In this document: positions 26,849 to 34,662 of the stretch, one piece after another
Layout: each line of letters opens with the position of its first letter
How positions within the stretch are numbered: the stretch's first letter is position 1
Assembly (NCBI GenBank): GCA_029547205.1
Contig: JAKPPT010000072.1
Location: forward strand, 372,001-436,000
DNA from: Spirochaetota bacterium
GTDB taxonomy: Bacteria > Spirochaetota > Spirochaetia > Treponematales > UBA12059
Direction: 5' to 3'
Length of the DNA stretch: 64,000 nt
Made by a program: the position numbers and the translations under genes
The notes under the pieces: generated by a model
What the model was told of the DNA's origin: nothing
Databases searched by the model: none
Seen by the model: only the letters and a program-made list of their open reading frames with translations

Positions 26849-28072
26849 ATGGACCATATAAAATTTATTCAACGCATGTTCTACTGTCTGGCGAGTATGA
26901 TTCTGTCATGCTCGCTCAGTTATGCGCAGAATCAGCAGACGGTCACGCATTCAATTCGCTCGTTTGCTCAGCTCCCTGCTCATATTGATGCAGAGTCATG
27001 GATACTGATTGATTTTCCTAATGGAGAAATCTTATATAAACACAATGAAACCAAATTGATTCCTCCTGCAAGTCTAACAAAATTAATGGTGCTGCATCTT
27101 GCATACAGAGCCCTTGAACAGGGCACAATTACCCGCGATACGCTCATAAAAATACTGCCCAGACATACAGCAAGAAATATCCCATTTGGCGCATCCCTTA
27201 TGTATCTTGAACCTGGTTACTCGATAAGTTTTTTTGACCTCATGAAAGGAGCAGCTATTTCATCCGGAAATGATGCTGCGTACCTCATAGCAGAAACACT
27301 TGCTGGTTCTGTTGAAAAGTTTGTCGTGCTCATGAACAAAGAAGCTGAAAGACTTGGCCTTACACATACGCACTTTATAGAACCTACAGGTTTATCAGAA
27401 AAAAACATATCTAATGCTATTGAGCTTGCTCAATTTTCCCTTTTCTATATTAAAGAACATCCCTATGCACTTCAGGAACTCAATAATCTGCCTTTTGCAA
27501 CTGCCGTGTTGTATGGGGCAAAAGATACAAAGTACTTAAACTTAAATTCTACTAATGATTTATTAACACGATACTCTGGCTGTGATGGACTTAAAACTGG
27601 TTATATCAGAGAATCGGGATATAATTTTATAACAACAGCAAAAAGAGGCGATACTCGTTTTATTCTAGTAACACTTGGAGGCAGAGAAGGAACATCTGGA
27701 AGAGCGCGTACAGCACAAACACTTCTCGATTGGGCATTTGAAAACTGGGAAACAATTATTTTCCCCAAAAAAATCTTAAATAAGGTTCGTGTCTGGTATG
27801 GCAAAAAATCATACATCGAACCAGTAATGAGCGTTTCTGAATACATCACTATACAAAAAATTTATAAACCAAAACTCACCTATAAAATTACGTATGAAGA
27901 AATCAATGCACCTATTGCTAAAGGACAACAAATTGGGAATATTTTTCTTATTGCTGACTCAAATATTATAAAAACTGTACCGCTTCTTGCTCCAGAGGAT
28001 ATTCCTCGGGGGAATATTCTTATACGCATTCGTGATTTTTTTCTTCAGTTGTTTTACCATCTTTTTAGCTAA
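26849..28072 (+). CDS. dacA: D-alanyl-D-alanine carboxypeptidase (PBP5/6 type, peptidase S11)
   Basis: Trims the terminal D-Ala from peptidoglycan stem peptides in the periplasm. The 407-aa protein has a signal peptide (MIL..LSYAQNQ), the active-site SLTK (PPASLTKLMV, near residue 76), SSGN near residue 140, and the KTG triad in CDGLKTGYIRES near residue 250. A PBP5 C-terminal beta domain follows, then an amphipathic tail (IRDFFLQLFYHLFS) that may anchor it to the membrane. The start could be ATG 26849 or ATG 26876; neither has a clear ribosome site. It converges on the MutY-like gene with only four bases between them. Confidence 0.92.
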   Translation: MDHIKFIQRMFYCLASMILSCSLSYAQNQQTVTHSIRSFAQLPAHIDAESWILIDFPNGEILYKHNETKLIPPASLTKLMVLHLAYRALEQGTITRDTLIKILPRHTARNIPFGASLMYLEPGYSISFFDLMKGAAISSGNDAAYLIAETLAGSVEKFVVLMNKEAERLGLTHTHFIEPTGLSEKNISNAIELAQFSLFYIKEHPYALQELNNLPFATAVLYGAKDTKYLNLNSTNDLLTRYSGCDGLKTGYIRESGYNFITTAKRGDTRFILVTLGGREGTSGRARTAQTLLDWAFENWETIIFPKKILNKVRVWYGKKSYIEPVMSVSEYITIQKIYKPKLTYKITYEEINAPIAKGQQIGNIFLIADSNIIKTVPLLAPEDIPRGNILIRIRDFFLQLFYHLFS

Positions 28073-28076
28073 TATG

Positions 28077-28946
28077 CTAAGCTAATTCCAGTGTACTACC
28101 ATTTCTCTTTATAATACCTTCTGCAACAAGACCATCAATGGCTTCTGTTACATTTTGAGGATCATAGAGCGACTCTAATGTATCATACGTAATACTTTTT
28201 GAACCACAAAGTGCTTTTACTATTGCTCCGCGCACTTCACGGACTGAACCTTTGAACGAAGACTGTTTGGTATATTTTTTTGCATATATTGAAAAATTTC
28301 CATATGTTTTTTTAATAAAAGCGCCATAGTCCATAAGCATATAGTAAAATGTGTGTATTGATTGCCCACTATTCTGTACTGCTTCTATCATTTTTTTTAA
28401 TATGGATTCAAGCACTAAATCATCAATACAGTTTTCTTCTAAAACAAAATCTGGGTTTTTTTGCAACCAATAAATAAGTACCGTTCTGATGTTAGTTTCT
28501 AAAAAAACATATGGTTCATTGTATGCAAATGCACAAATTGCTCCGCTTGTATACGTACCAATACCAGGCAGCTTCTGTAATTCTTTCCGGGAACGTGGAA
28601 CTATACCTTCATAACGTTCACAAATAATCCGGGCGCATTCCTGCAATCGAAGTGCCCTGCTATTGTATCCAAGTCCAGACCACAATGATAGTATTTCCTG
28701 TTTTGATGCTCGAGCACATGTATGTATGTCCGGCAAGTGCTCAAACCAGGAAAGATATTTTGATACCACGCGCTTCGTTTGTGTTTGCTGAAGCATCACT
28801 TCGGAAACTAATATTTCCCAGGGATCAGTTGTGTTTCGCCAGGGAAAATCACGATACAGACTCTTCGTATCTGAATAAATCTCCCGGAGCGCTTTATCAA
28901 CATCGAAATTAGATACAGAAAACTGCTCCACAGAAAAATGTTCCAA
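28077..28946 (-). CDS. HhH-GPD DNA glycosylase, MutY-like, without Fe-S cluster
   Basis: A 289-aa base-excision repair glycosylase of the MutY/Nth superfamily. SEVMLQQTQTKRV has the MutY Glu49 motif, SLWSGLGYNSRA and LPGIGTYTSGAI form the helix-hairpin-helix region, and VFLETNIRTV near residue 150 stands where MutY has LDGNVKRV. The C-X6-C-X2-C-X5-C iron-sulfur cluster motif that should follow MDYGAFIKK is absent, and so is the C-terminal NUDIX-like 8-oxoG recognition domain. A short winged-helix-like end replaces it. TTG 28946 is the start, with AGAGGA upstream. Adjacent Fe-S assembly genes make the missing cluster notable. Substrate uncertain. Confidence 0.78.
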   Translation of the reverse strand: MEHFSVEQFSVSNFDVDKALREIYSDTKSLYRDFPWRNTTDPWEILVSEVMLQQTQTKRVVSKYLSWFEHLPDIHTCARASKQEILSLWSGLGYNSRALRLQECARIICERYEGIVPRSRKELQKLPGIGTYTSGAICAFAYNEPYVFLETNIRTVLIYWLQKNPDFVLEENCIDDLVLESILKKMIEAVQNSGQSIHTFYYMLMDYGAFIKKTYGNFSIYAKKYTKQSSFKGSVREVRGAIVKALCGSKSITYDTLESLYDPQNVTEAIDGLVAEGIIKRNGSTLELA

Positions 28947-28981
28947 TTATCAATATTCCTCTAGCTACAATTTTTTTTGCG

Positions 28982-29587
28982 TTATGATTCTCCAAAGATA
29001 TGGACATAGGTATGCAAGAGCTCTTCAGCTTCTTTTCTGCATTTTCCGCATACAGTTCCTATCTTAGTATGCTCCTGGAGCTTTTCCCAATCATGCGCAC
29101 CCTGCTTGACCGCTTCTTCAATATCATGATCGGTGATATTAAGACAGGTACAGATAATCCGTGCTCCTAAATCTTTGTAAAGACCTTTGCGACCTGTTTT
29201 CTCAAGATAATTGTCTATTGCAACTCGCAGAGCCTTATCACCAAGGACAGAACAGTGAATTTTATTTTCCGGGAGCCCCCCTAATGCTTTGACAACATCA
29301 TCTGGTTTTATTTGATATGCATCACGAATGTGCATACCCTTGATCAATTCCGATAAAGCTGATGTACTTGCAATTGCGCTGGCACATCCATAGGTTTTCC
29401 ATCGAACATCTTGAATAATATCATCTTTTATTTTTAATAAAAATAACATTTCATCGCCGCATTTAACATTGCCGGTGATACCTTCACCATCAGCCTGGAA
29501 ATCTTCTCCGTCTTTGAGAACATTTTTGGGATTAAGAAAATGTTCCTTAACTTTATCGGTATATATCCAGCTTGAATTGGTTTCCAT
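28982..29587 (-). CDS. nifU: NifU-like Fe-S scaffold with BFD-like domain
   Basis: A scaffold on which Fe-S clusters are assembled. The 201-aa protein has an IscU-type domain (residues 10-135) with the three ligand cysteines in VKCGDEML, YGCASAIAS and IHCSVLG. A C-terminal BFD-like [2Fe-2S] domain (residues 145-195) shows CTC and VCGKCRKE. The C-terminal Nfu domain of classic NifU is missing. Its ATG shares one base with the nifS stop (TAATG), so translation is coupled. With NifS and the Rrf2 regulator it forms a compact Fe-S assembly operon. Confidence 0.93.
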   Translation of the reverse strand: METNSSWIYTDKVKEHFLNPKNVLKDGEDFQADGEGITGNVKCGDEMLFLLKIKDDIIQDVRWKTYGCASAIASTSALSELIKGMHIRDAYQIKPDDVVKALGGLPENKIHCSVLGDKALRVAIDNYLEKTGRKGLYKDLGARIICTCLNITDHDIEEAVKQGAHDWEKLQEHTKIGTVCGKCRKEAEELLHTYVHIFGES

Positions 29588-30789
29588 TACTTTACTCCTT
29601 GTAGTGTTTGTGCGATATCTTCTGCTTTTACTGTGGACATACTGCGCAGACGTTCTATAATTGGCGGAAGTTCATTGAGCACATAGTCGACATCATCTTC
29701 GGTGTTATACATGCCAAGACTAAAACGGATAGAGCCATGAGCAAGCTCTGGACCAAGACCTGTCGCCAGGAGAACATGGCTTGGATCGAGACTTCCTGAA
29801 GCACAAGCTGATCCAGTTGAAACCTCGATTCCCGCTAAATCTAGATAGAGCAAAATTGATTCTCCTTCTGCACCAGGAAATGATACATTGAGCGTATTCG
29901 GAAGCACATCAGTTCTGTGCCCATTTATGTGAATGAGCGGTACTTTTTGCTCTATACCATCTCGCAGTTTATTGCGCAGTGCAGACATTTTACTCTGATA
30001 TGTTTGTAAATTTTCTTTAGCAAGTCTTGCAGCTTCTCCAAACCCTAAAATACCCAGATTGTTATAGGTGCCAGCTCTATAACCGTATTCTTGATGGCCA
30101 CCGCGGATGAGTGGTTCGATTGGTGACCCTTTTTTAATGTAAAGAGCACCAATACCTTTGGGACCATATATTTTATGGCAGGATAGCGTTGCATAATCAA
30201 CACCTAAAGCTTTGACGTTAACCGGTATTTTACCAGCTGCCTGAGTTGCATCGGTATGTACGAGTGCTCCCTTTGCCTTTGCAAGCTCCACTACCCGTGC
30301 AATATCCTGAATGGTTCCAATTTCATTATTAGCTGTCATTACAGAAACAAGCAGCGTCGAATCATCTAAAACGGATTCCAATTCATTGAAATCGATTTTA
30401 CCGTAAGCATCCACGCTTAAAAAATGTACCGGGAAGCCTTCTGCCTCCAGCCACTTTGCAGCGTTGAGCACACAGGGATGCTCTATCGCTGTTGTTATAA
30501 TTTTATTTCTTTTATTATTTCTGCCAATATGGAACATTGTTGCAAAGACAGTATTATTTGACTCGGAACCTCCGCTTGTAAAAATAAGTGTATTTGTTGC
30601 CGAATCTTCACCAATGAGCATGCCTACTTTTGCACGAGCATCTTCAATTGCTGATCGCGCTTGACGTCCCAATTCATGCATGCTGGAGGCGTTTGCATAT
30701 GTATCGAGTTCGCGAACCATAAACTCCTTGACAAGCGGATGCAATGGCGTAGTCGCGTTATAGTCCATATAAACAATTCGGTTATTCAT
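29587..30789 (-). CDS. nifS: Cysteine desulfurase
   Basis: A PLP enzyme that releases sulfur from cysteine for Fe-S assembly. The 400-aa protein shows MDYNATTPLHP at the N-terminus, TSGGSESNNTV, HTDATQAAGKIPV, the PLP lysine in LSCHKIYGPKGIGALY near residue 205, and the catalytic Cys in STGSACASGSLDPSHVL near 325 within the long loop of the NifS/IscS class. ATG 30789 follows GGAGG by 6 bases, inside the end of the Rrf2 gene. It is the middle gene of the regulator-nifS-nifU operon and supplies sulfur to the scaffold. Confidence 0.95.
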   Translation of the reverse strand: MNNRIVYMDYNATTPLHPLVKEFMVRELDTYANASSMHELGRQARSAIEDARAKVGMLIGEDSATNTLIFTSGGSESNNTVFATMFHIGRNNKRNKIITTAIEHPCVLNAAKWLEAEGFPVHFLSVDAYGKIDFNELESVLDDSTLLVSVMTANNEIGTIQDIARVVELAKAKGALVHTDATQAAGKIPVNVKALGVDYATLSCHKIYGPKGIGALYIKKGSPIEPLIRGGHQEYGYRAGTYNNLGILGFGEAARLAKENLQTYQSKMSALRNKLRDGIEQKVPLIHINGHRTDVLPNTLNVSFPGAEGESILLYLDLAGIEVSTGSACASGSLDPSHVLLATGLGPELAHGSIRFSLGMYNTEDDVDYVLNELPPIIERLRSMSTVKAEDIAQTLQGVK

Positions 30790-31192
30790 GAGTATCCTCC
30801 AATAAATCCTGTATAGTACAGGAATCAAGATACGTTTCAATTGATTGTTTTAACCCCTGCCAGAACTTTCGTGGAATACAGGAACAGTCAAAACCACATA
30901 ATTTATTTTTTGTTAGACAGGAAACTGGTTCAATTGGTCCTTCAAAGAGTTCAATTAACGTAAGCATTTTAATTTGATCTGGAGATAAAGCCAGAGAATA
31001 GCCGCCATGCTTACCACGTTCACTGTCGAGTATTCCTTTGCATTTTAGTACAGATAAAATATTTTCGAGATACTTGACTGAAATCCCTTCGGCTTGAGCT
31101 ATTTCTGCCGTAGTACACAGCGTTTTACTATTTCGTGCAATATAGAGGAGTGCTCGAACCGCATACTGTGTTTTAGTAGATATCGTCAGCAT
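30782..31192 (-). CDS. Rrf2-family transcription regulator (IscR-like)
   Basis: A 136-aa winged-helix regulator. Residues 1-60 form the DNA-binding domain (ISTKTQYAVRALLYIA, then TTAEIAQAEGISVKYLENIL), followed by RGKHGGYSLA, the usual wing. Four cysteines lie in VSCLTKNKLCGFDCSC, spaced C-x6-C-x3-C-x-C, and could hold an Fe-S cluster, as in IscR. ATG 31192 has AGGA 7 bases upstream; GTG 31195 is an alternative. It is first in the operon and overlaps nifS by 8 bases, so it likely regulates its own operon according to cluster supply. Confidence 0.92.
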   Translation of the reverse strand: MLTISTKTQYAVRALLYIARNSKTLCTTAEIAQAEGISVKYLENILSVLKCKGILDSERGKHGGYSLALSPDQIKMLTLIELFEGPIEPVSCLTKNKLCGFDCSCIPRKFWQGLKQSIETYLDSCTIQDLLEDTHE

Positions 31193-31254
31193 CACTAATT
31201 CCTATAGGTTTAGTAGGAAAATACTATAAAATACAATTTTGGTCAATATCAAAC

Positions 31255-31283
31255 TTGCTCTCCTCTATGCGCCATGTTATAAC
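31255..31283 (+). promoter_or_regulatory. Promoter of the MscS-partner gene, probably leaderless
   Basis: TTGCTC (31255-31260), a 17-bp spacer and TATAAC (31278-31283). The -10 box ends 7 bases before ATG 31291 and no ribosome site is seen, which helps to choose that start over TTG 31255 or ATG 31267. Confidence 0.5.
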
Positions 31284-31290
31284 TAATAGT

Positions 31291-32124
31291 ATGCAAGAAC
31301 ATACAAAACTATCACTCTGGAATACTAAAACTATCAGCATACAAAAAAAATCGTATCAATTTGATTTTTCTTTTGCTCAACTTATTCTATCACTTGAATC
31401 CTACGAACATGACACAGTTAAGCTTGTATCAGATTTTTACCATACACTGCCGTCATTTCTTACAGAAATTTCAGAAACAATACTTAAGTCTTTTTCAGAA
31501 CAGCTTGCCAAACATCCTGAAAAGGCTCTGCATACAAAAAACATGCTTCTTGTTGATAAAATCAATTCATTGCATATTAAACCCTGCTATCCAGATAAAC
31601 CACTAGTTATACTTGTACCGGAAACACTTGAAGTATGTCCAGCTACCGAAATACAAGTATTTGTTCTTTCACTGGCAGATATCGGAATGTATCGGGACAC
31701 AACACTGATGCATACATGGAATACTCTGACTACTCCCAAAAAAACATTGTATGGTGATCCAACAACAGGCATCATTTCATATACCTATCGAGAAAACTTT
31801 ATTACCGATGAGACTAAAGCTTATACGCTTGCAGAGCGATATCCACTCTGTATCGTGCACCCAATTCATATTATCAACCGTACCGACAAAACAATGCAAA
31901 TTAAAGAAATATTAGTTAACTTTCCACAGCTTTCAATTTTTGACTACAGTGGGATACTCATGAGCGAAAGGATACGCTATGAATACAGCAGTAACCGTAT
32001 TCAGATTTCAACGGAACAGCATGGAAAACAAAGTGCAGCCTCACTTGTTCAGAAACCTGTTGTTGCAGAACTAAGCTTTGTATTGCAAGGGCTGCAATTT
32101 TTTAAAAATATGGTAGGATTTTAA
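31291..32124 (+). CDS. Unknown protein paired with MscS (possibly DUF432-like)
   Basis: A 277-aa soluble protein with no signal peptide or membrane segment. It is beta-rich in the middle (PLVILVPETLEVCPATEIQV) and has LYGDPTTGIISYTYRENF and HPIHIINRTDKTMQIKEILV. Its size and its position directly before an mscS gene recall DUF432 proteins, which I recollect as neighbours of mechanosensitive channels in archaea; this is a tentative match. The next start is 1 base after its stop, so the two are coupled. A role in gating or sensing for the channel is inference. Confidence 0.6.
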   Translation: MQEHTKLSLWNTKTISIQKKSYQFDFSFAQLILSLESYEHDTVKLVSDFYHTLPSFLTEISETILKSFSEQLAKHPEKALHTKNMLLVDKINSLHIKPCYPDKPLVILVPETLEVCPATEIQVFVLSLADIGMYRDTTLMHTWNTLTTPKKTLYGDPTTGIISYTYRENFITDETKAYTLAERYPLCIVHPIHIINRTDKTMQIKEILVNFPQLSIFDYSGILMSERIRYEYSSNRIQISTEQHGKQSAASLVQKPVVAELSFVLQGLQFFKNMVGF

Positions 32125-32125
32125 T

Positions 32126-33079
32126 ATGCGTTCTCTATTATTTTTTTTACTGCTTGCACTCTGTTGGCCTGTCTTTACACAAAATGTAGCAACTGCAGTG
32201 GACTCAATTCAGGAACAAGTTTCTGCAGCTCCGGCCGAAATAAAGCCTAATAATTTTTTTCATAACTTTGATAATGCGCTCATAATGAAAATTCTTTCTG
32301 TTGCTTATGTAATAATTGTCGGACTTATTCTAATACGTATTATCAATACAATTATCAAAAAAAGCTTAAAGAACAAAATGAATGAGCGAAGCAAAAATTT
32401 AATTGTGCGAATTATTCAATATTCAGGATTGGGTATAATTGTAATAAATGTTCTAAAAATTTTGAATATTGACTTAACACCGCTTCTCGGTGCTGCTGGA
32501 GTTGCAGGAATAGCGCTGGGCTTTGCTGCGCAAACATCTGTTTCTAACTTAATTAGCGGTCTTTTTTTGCTTTCAGAAAAACTCTTTGCTACTGGAGATT
32601 TAGTAACTATCAATGACATTACAGGAATTGTTTATTCAATCGACACACTTTCAATTAAGATACGCACATTTGATAATAAGCTTATCCGAATAGCAAACAC
32701 TAATGTAATCAGCTCCACGGTTACCAACATCACCCGTTTCCCTGTCCGGAGAATCAATCTTATTTTTACCGTGCCTCACCAGACTGATATACAAATGGTG
32801 AAATCGTTATTACTTTCGATTGCTGCATCACAGCCAACTGTACTCGAAAACCCGCCGCCCTTTTTTATGCTTAATGGTATAACCCGGGATGGCCTCGAAC
32901 TTTTTTTAGGTGTTTGGATGGATATCAATGACTGGGAACAAACCTATATGGGCATGTACTATGGGATACTTGAGCAATTTCCCAAAGCAGGTATCACATT
33001 TTCCAATTTTGAGGTTCATATTGACGGAATCACCACTAGTAAAATGCCAGGAAAAGCAGCACAGCGTAAGAAAAAGTAG
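32126..33079 (+). CDS. mscS: Small-conductance mechanosensitive channel (MscS family)
   Basis: A 317-aa inner-membrane channel that opens under membrane tension to release solutes. An N-terminal signal-like segment (MRSLLFFLLLALCWPVF) precedes two membrane helices. The pore helix follows: LLGAAGVAGIALGFAAQTSV near residue 125, rich in Gly and Ala as in MscS. The beta domain contains LFATGDLVTINDITGIVYSI. AGGATTTTAAT precedes the ATG. It is coupled to the upstream unknown gene. The lysine-rich tail (KAAQRKKK) is cytoplasmic. Confidence 0.93.
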   Translation: MRSLLFFLLLALCWPVFTQNVATAVDSIQEQVSAAPAEIKPNNFFHNFDNALIMKILSVAYVIIVGLILIRIINTIIKKSLKNKMNERSKNLIVRIIQYSGLGIIVINVLKILNIDLTPLLGAAGVAGIALGFAAQTSVSNLISGLFLLSEKLFATGDLVTINDITGIVYSIDTLSIKIRTFDNKLIRIANTNVISSTVTNITRFPVRRINLIFTVPHQTDIQMVKSLLLSIAASQPTVLENPPPFFMLNGITRDGLELFLGVWMDINDWEQTYMGMYYGILEQFPKAGITFSNFEVHIDGITTSKMPGKAAQRKKK

Positions 33080-33149
33080 CATGCCGGTTTTAAGGTATAA
33101 CAGGCTTACTGTATAAATTGTCACAATAACCAATTACATCCTTACACCC

Positions 33150-33179
33150 TTGTAATCTGTAATTACTTGCTGATATGAT
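33150..33179 (+). promoter_or_regulatory. Promoter of the alanine aminotransferase gene
   Basis: TTGTAA (33150-33155), an 18-bp spacer and TATGAT (33174-33179). The predicted leader is about 65 bases and ends in AAAAAAGGAG before the ATG. Confidence 0.5.
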
Positions 33180-33250
33180 AGAGAAAATAGTGATGGTACA
33201 CCTTAGTACGATCGCACTCTGCTATCGAACTTGAGAAAAAAGGAGTTACT

Positions 33251-34606
33251 ATGCCGCTCACGTTATCCAGCCTGAGCAAGGCTGTTATTGAAACAGAATA
33301 TGCAGTTCGTGGACCTATTGTCGCACGGGCTCAGGAACTAGAAAAACAGGGTAAGGAAATCATTTACTGTAACATTGGTAATCCGCAAGCGCTGGAACAA
33401 AAACCGCTCACGTATCTCCGGCAGGTACTTGCGCTCTGTGAATACCCAGAACTCATGGAACAAGCTAAAAATCTATTCCCGGAAGATACTATTGCAACCG
33501 CTCAAAATATTCTCAAAGGGACAAAGCATGGTCTCGGCGCGTATTCTGAAAGTAAAGGAGTACGATACATTCGCGAAGCCGTTGCTGAATTTATTCAAAA
33601 ACGAGATGGAATTCCTGCAGATCCCGATGCCATTTTCCTCACTGATGGTGCATCAAAAGGTGTACAGGCTGCACTCCGTATGCTCATTTCAGGACCACAA
33701 GACGGTATAATGGTACCAATACCGCAATATCCGCTCTACTCTGCAACAATCACACTTTATGAAGGGAAACAGGTAAACTATTATCTCGATGAACACAACA
33801 ACTGGAAGCTTTCGCGCCAGATGCTCGAAGAATCAATTGCCGAAGCACGCCGATTTGGGGTAACCGTTAAAGCTATCGTTGTTATCAATCCAGGAAATCC
33901 GAGCGGTGCTGTACTCGATGAAGAAAATATCAAAATGATTGTTCAGTTTGCTAAAGAGCATGATTTAACAATTCTTGCCGATGAGGTATATCAGGAAAAT
34001 GTCTATGCGCCCTCAATGAAGTTTGTATCATTTGCGCGTGTCATGGCTCAAATGAATGTTCATGATGTTGCACTCTTTAGTTTCCACTCAACGAGCAAAG
34101 GATTTTTAGGAGAATGCGGTCATAGAGGCGGCTATTTTGAAATTCGCAATATCGATCCAGAAGTTGCAGCACAGCTACTCAAACTGCAGAGCGTGAGTCT
34201 CTGCTCAAACCTTCCAGGCCAGGTTGCTGTCTACTGTATGGTTAAGCCACCGCTGCCAGGAAGTCCAAGTTATGCCCGCTACGAGCAGGAAAAACAGGCA
34301 ATACTCTCAGAACTTGGGAAACGTGCCAAAATCCTTGCTGATGGTCTCAATGCTATTCCCGGCATAGTATGTAACGAAGTAACCGGCGCTATGTATGCAT
34401 TTCCTCGCATAGAGTTACCGCCAGGAAAAACCGATACCGAATACTGTATGGCACTCCTTGAAGCAACAGGGATTTGTGTTGTACCGGGCTCGGGTTTTGG
34501 ACAGATACCGGGTACGGCACACTTTAGAACAACAATTTTACCTCCTACAAACAAAATCGAACTTGTCATACAGCGTATTGCTGAGTTTCATAAAAACTAT
34601 AAATAA
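33251..34606 (+). CDS. Alanine aminotransferase, eukaryote-like ALT type
   Basis: A 451-aa class I PLP aminotransferase that should interconvert alanine and pyruvate with glutamate and 2-oxoglutarate. The layout follows the ALT group known best from eukaryotes: IVARAQELEKQGKEIIYCNI and GNPQ near the N-terminus, GLGAYSESKGVRYIREAVA, LTDGASKGVQ, QYPLYSATITLYEG, INPGNPSGAVLDEENI, and the PLP lysine in SFHSTSKGFLGECGHRGGY near residue 290. AAAGGAG lies 6 bases upstream of the ATG. It has its own promoter and a perfect hairpin after it. Pyruvate-linked metabolism fits with ppdK and ackA. Confidence 0.9.
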   Translation: MPLTLSSLSKAVIETEYAVRGPIVARAQELEKQGKEIIYCNIGNPQALEQKPLTYLRQVLALCEYPELMEQAKNLFPEDTIATAQNILKGTKHGLGAYSESKGVRYIREAVAEFIQKRDGIPADPDAIFLTDGASKGVQAALRMLISGPQDGIMVPIPQYPLYSATITLYEGKQVNYYLDEHNNWKLSRQMLEESIAEARRFGVTVKAIVVINPGNPSGAVLDEENIKMIVQFAKEHDLTILADEVYQENVYAPSMKFVSFARVMAQMNVHDVALFSFHSTSKGFLGECGHRGGYFEIRNIDPEVAAQLLKLQSVSLCSNLPGQVAVYCMVKPPLPGSPSYARYEQEKQAILSELGKRAKILADGLNAIPGIVCNEVTGAMYAFPRIELPPGKTDTEYCMALLEATGICVVPGSGFGQIPGTAHFRTTILPPTNKIELVIQRIAEFHKNYK

Positions 34607-34620
34607 TAATAGAACAATGA

Positions 34621-34650
34621 GCATGCTGGCACTTCGATAAGCCAGCATGC
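34621..34650 (+). promoter_or_regulatory. Perfect 10-bp hairpin before the DUF362 gene
   Basis: GCATGCTGGC pairs with GCCAGCATGC across a 10-base loop. It ends directly at the GGAGGAAGG ribosome site of the next gene and has no U-tract on the plus strand. It may be an mRNA processing or stabilising element or a weak terminator. Confidence 0.55.
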
Positions 34651-34662
34651 GGAGGAAGGCCA

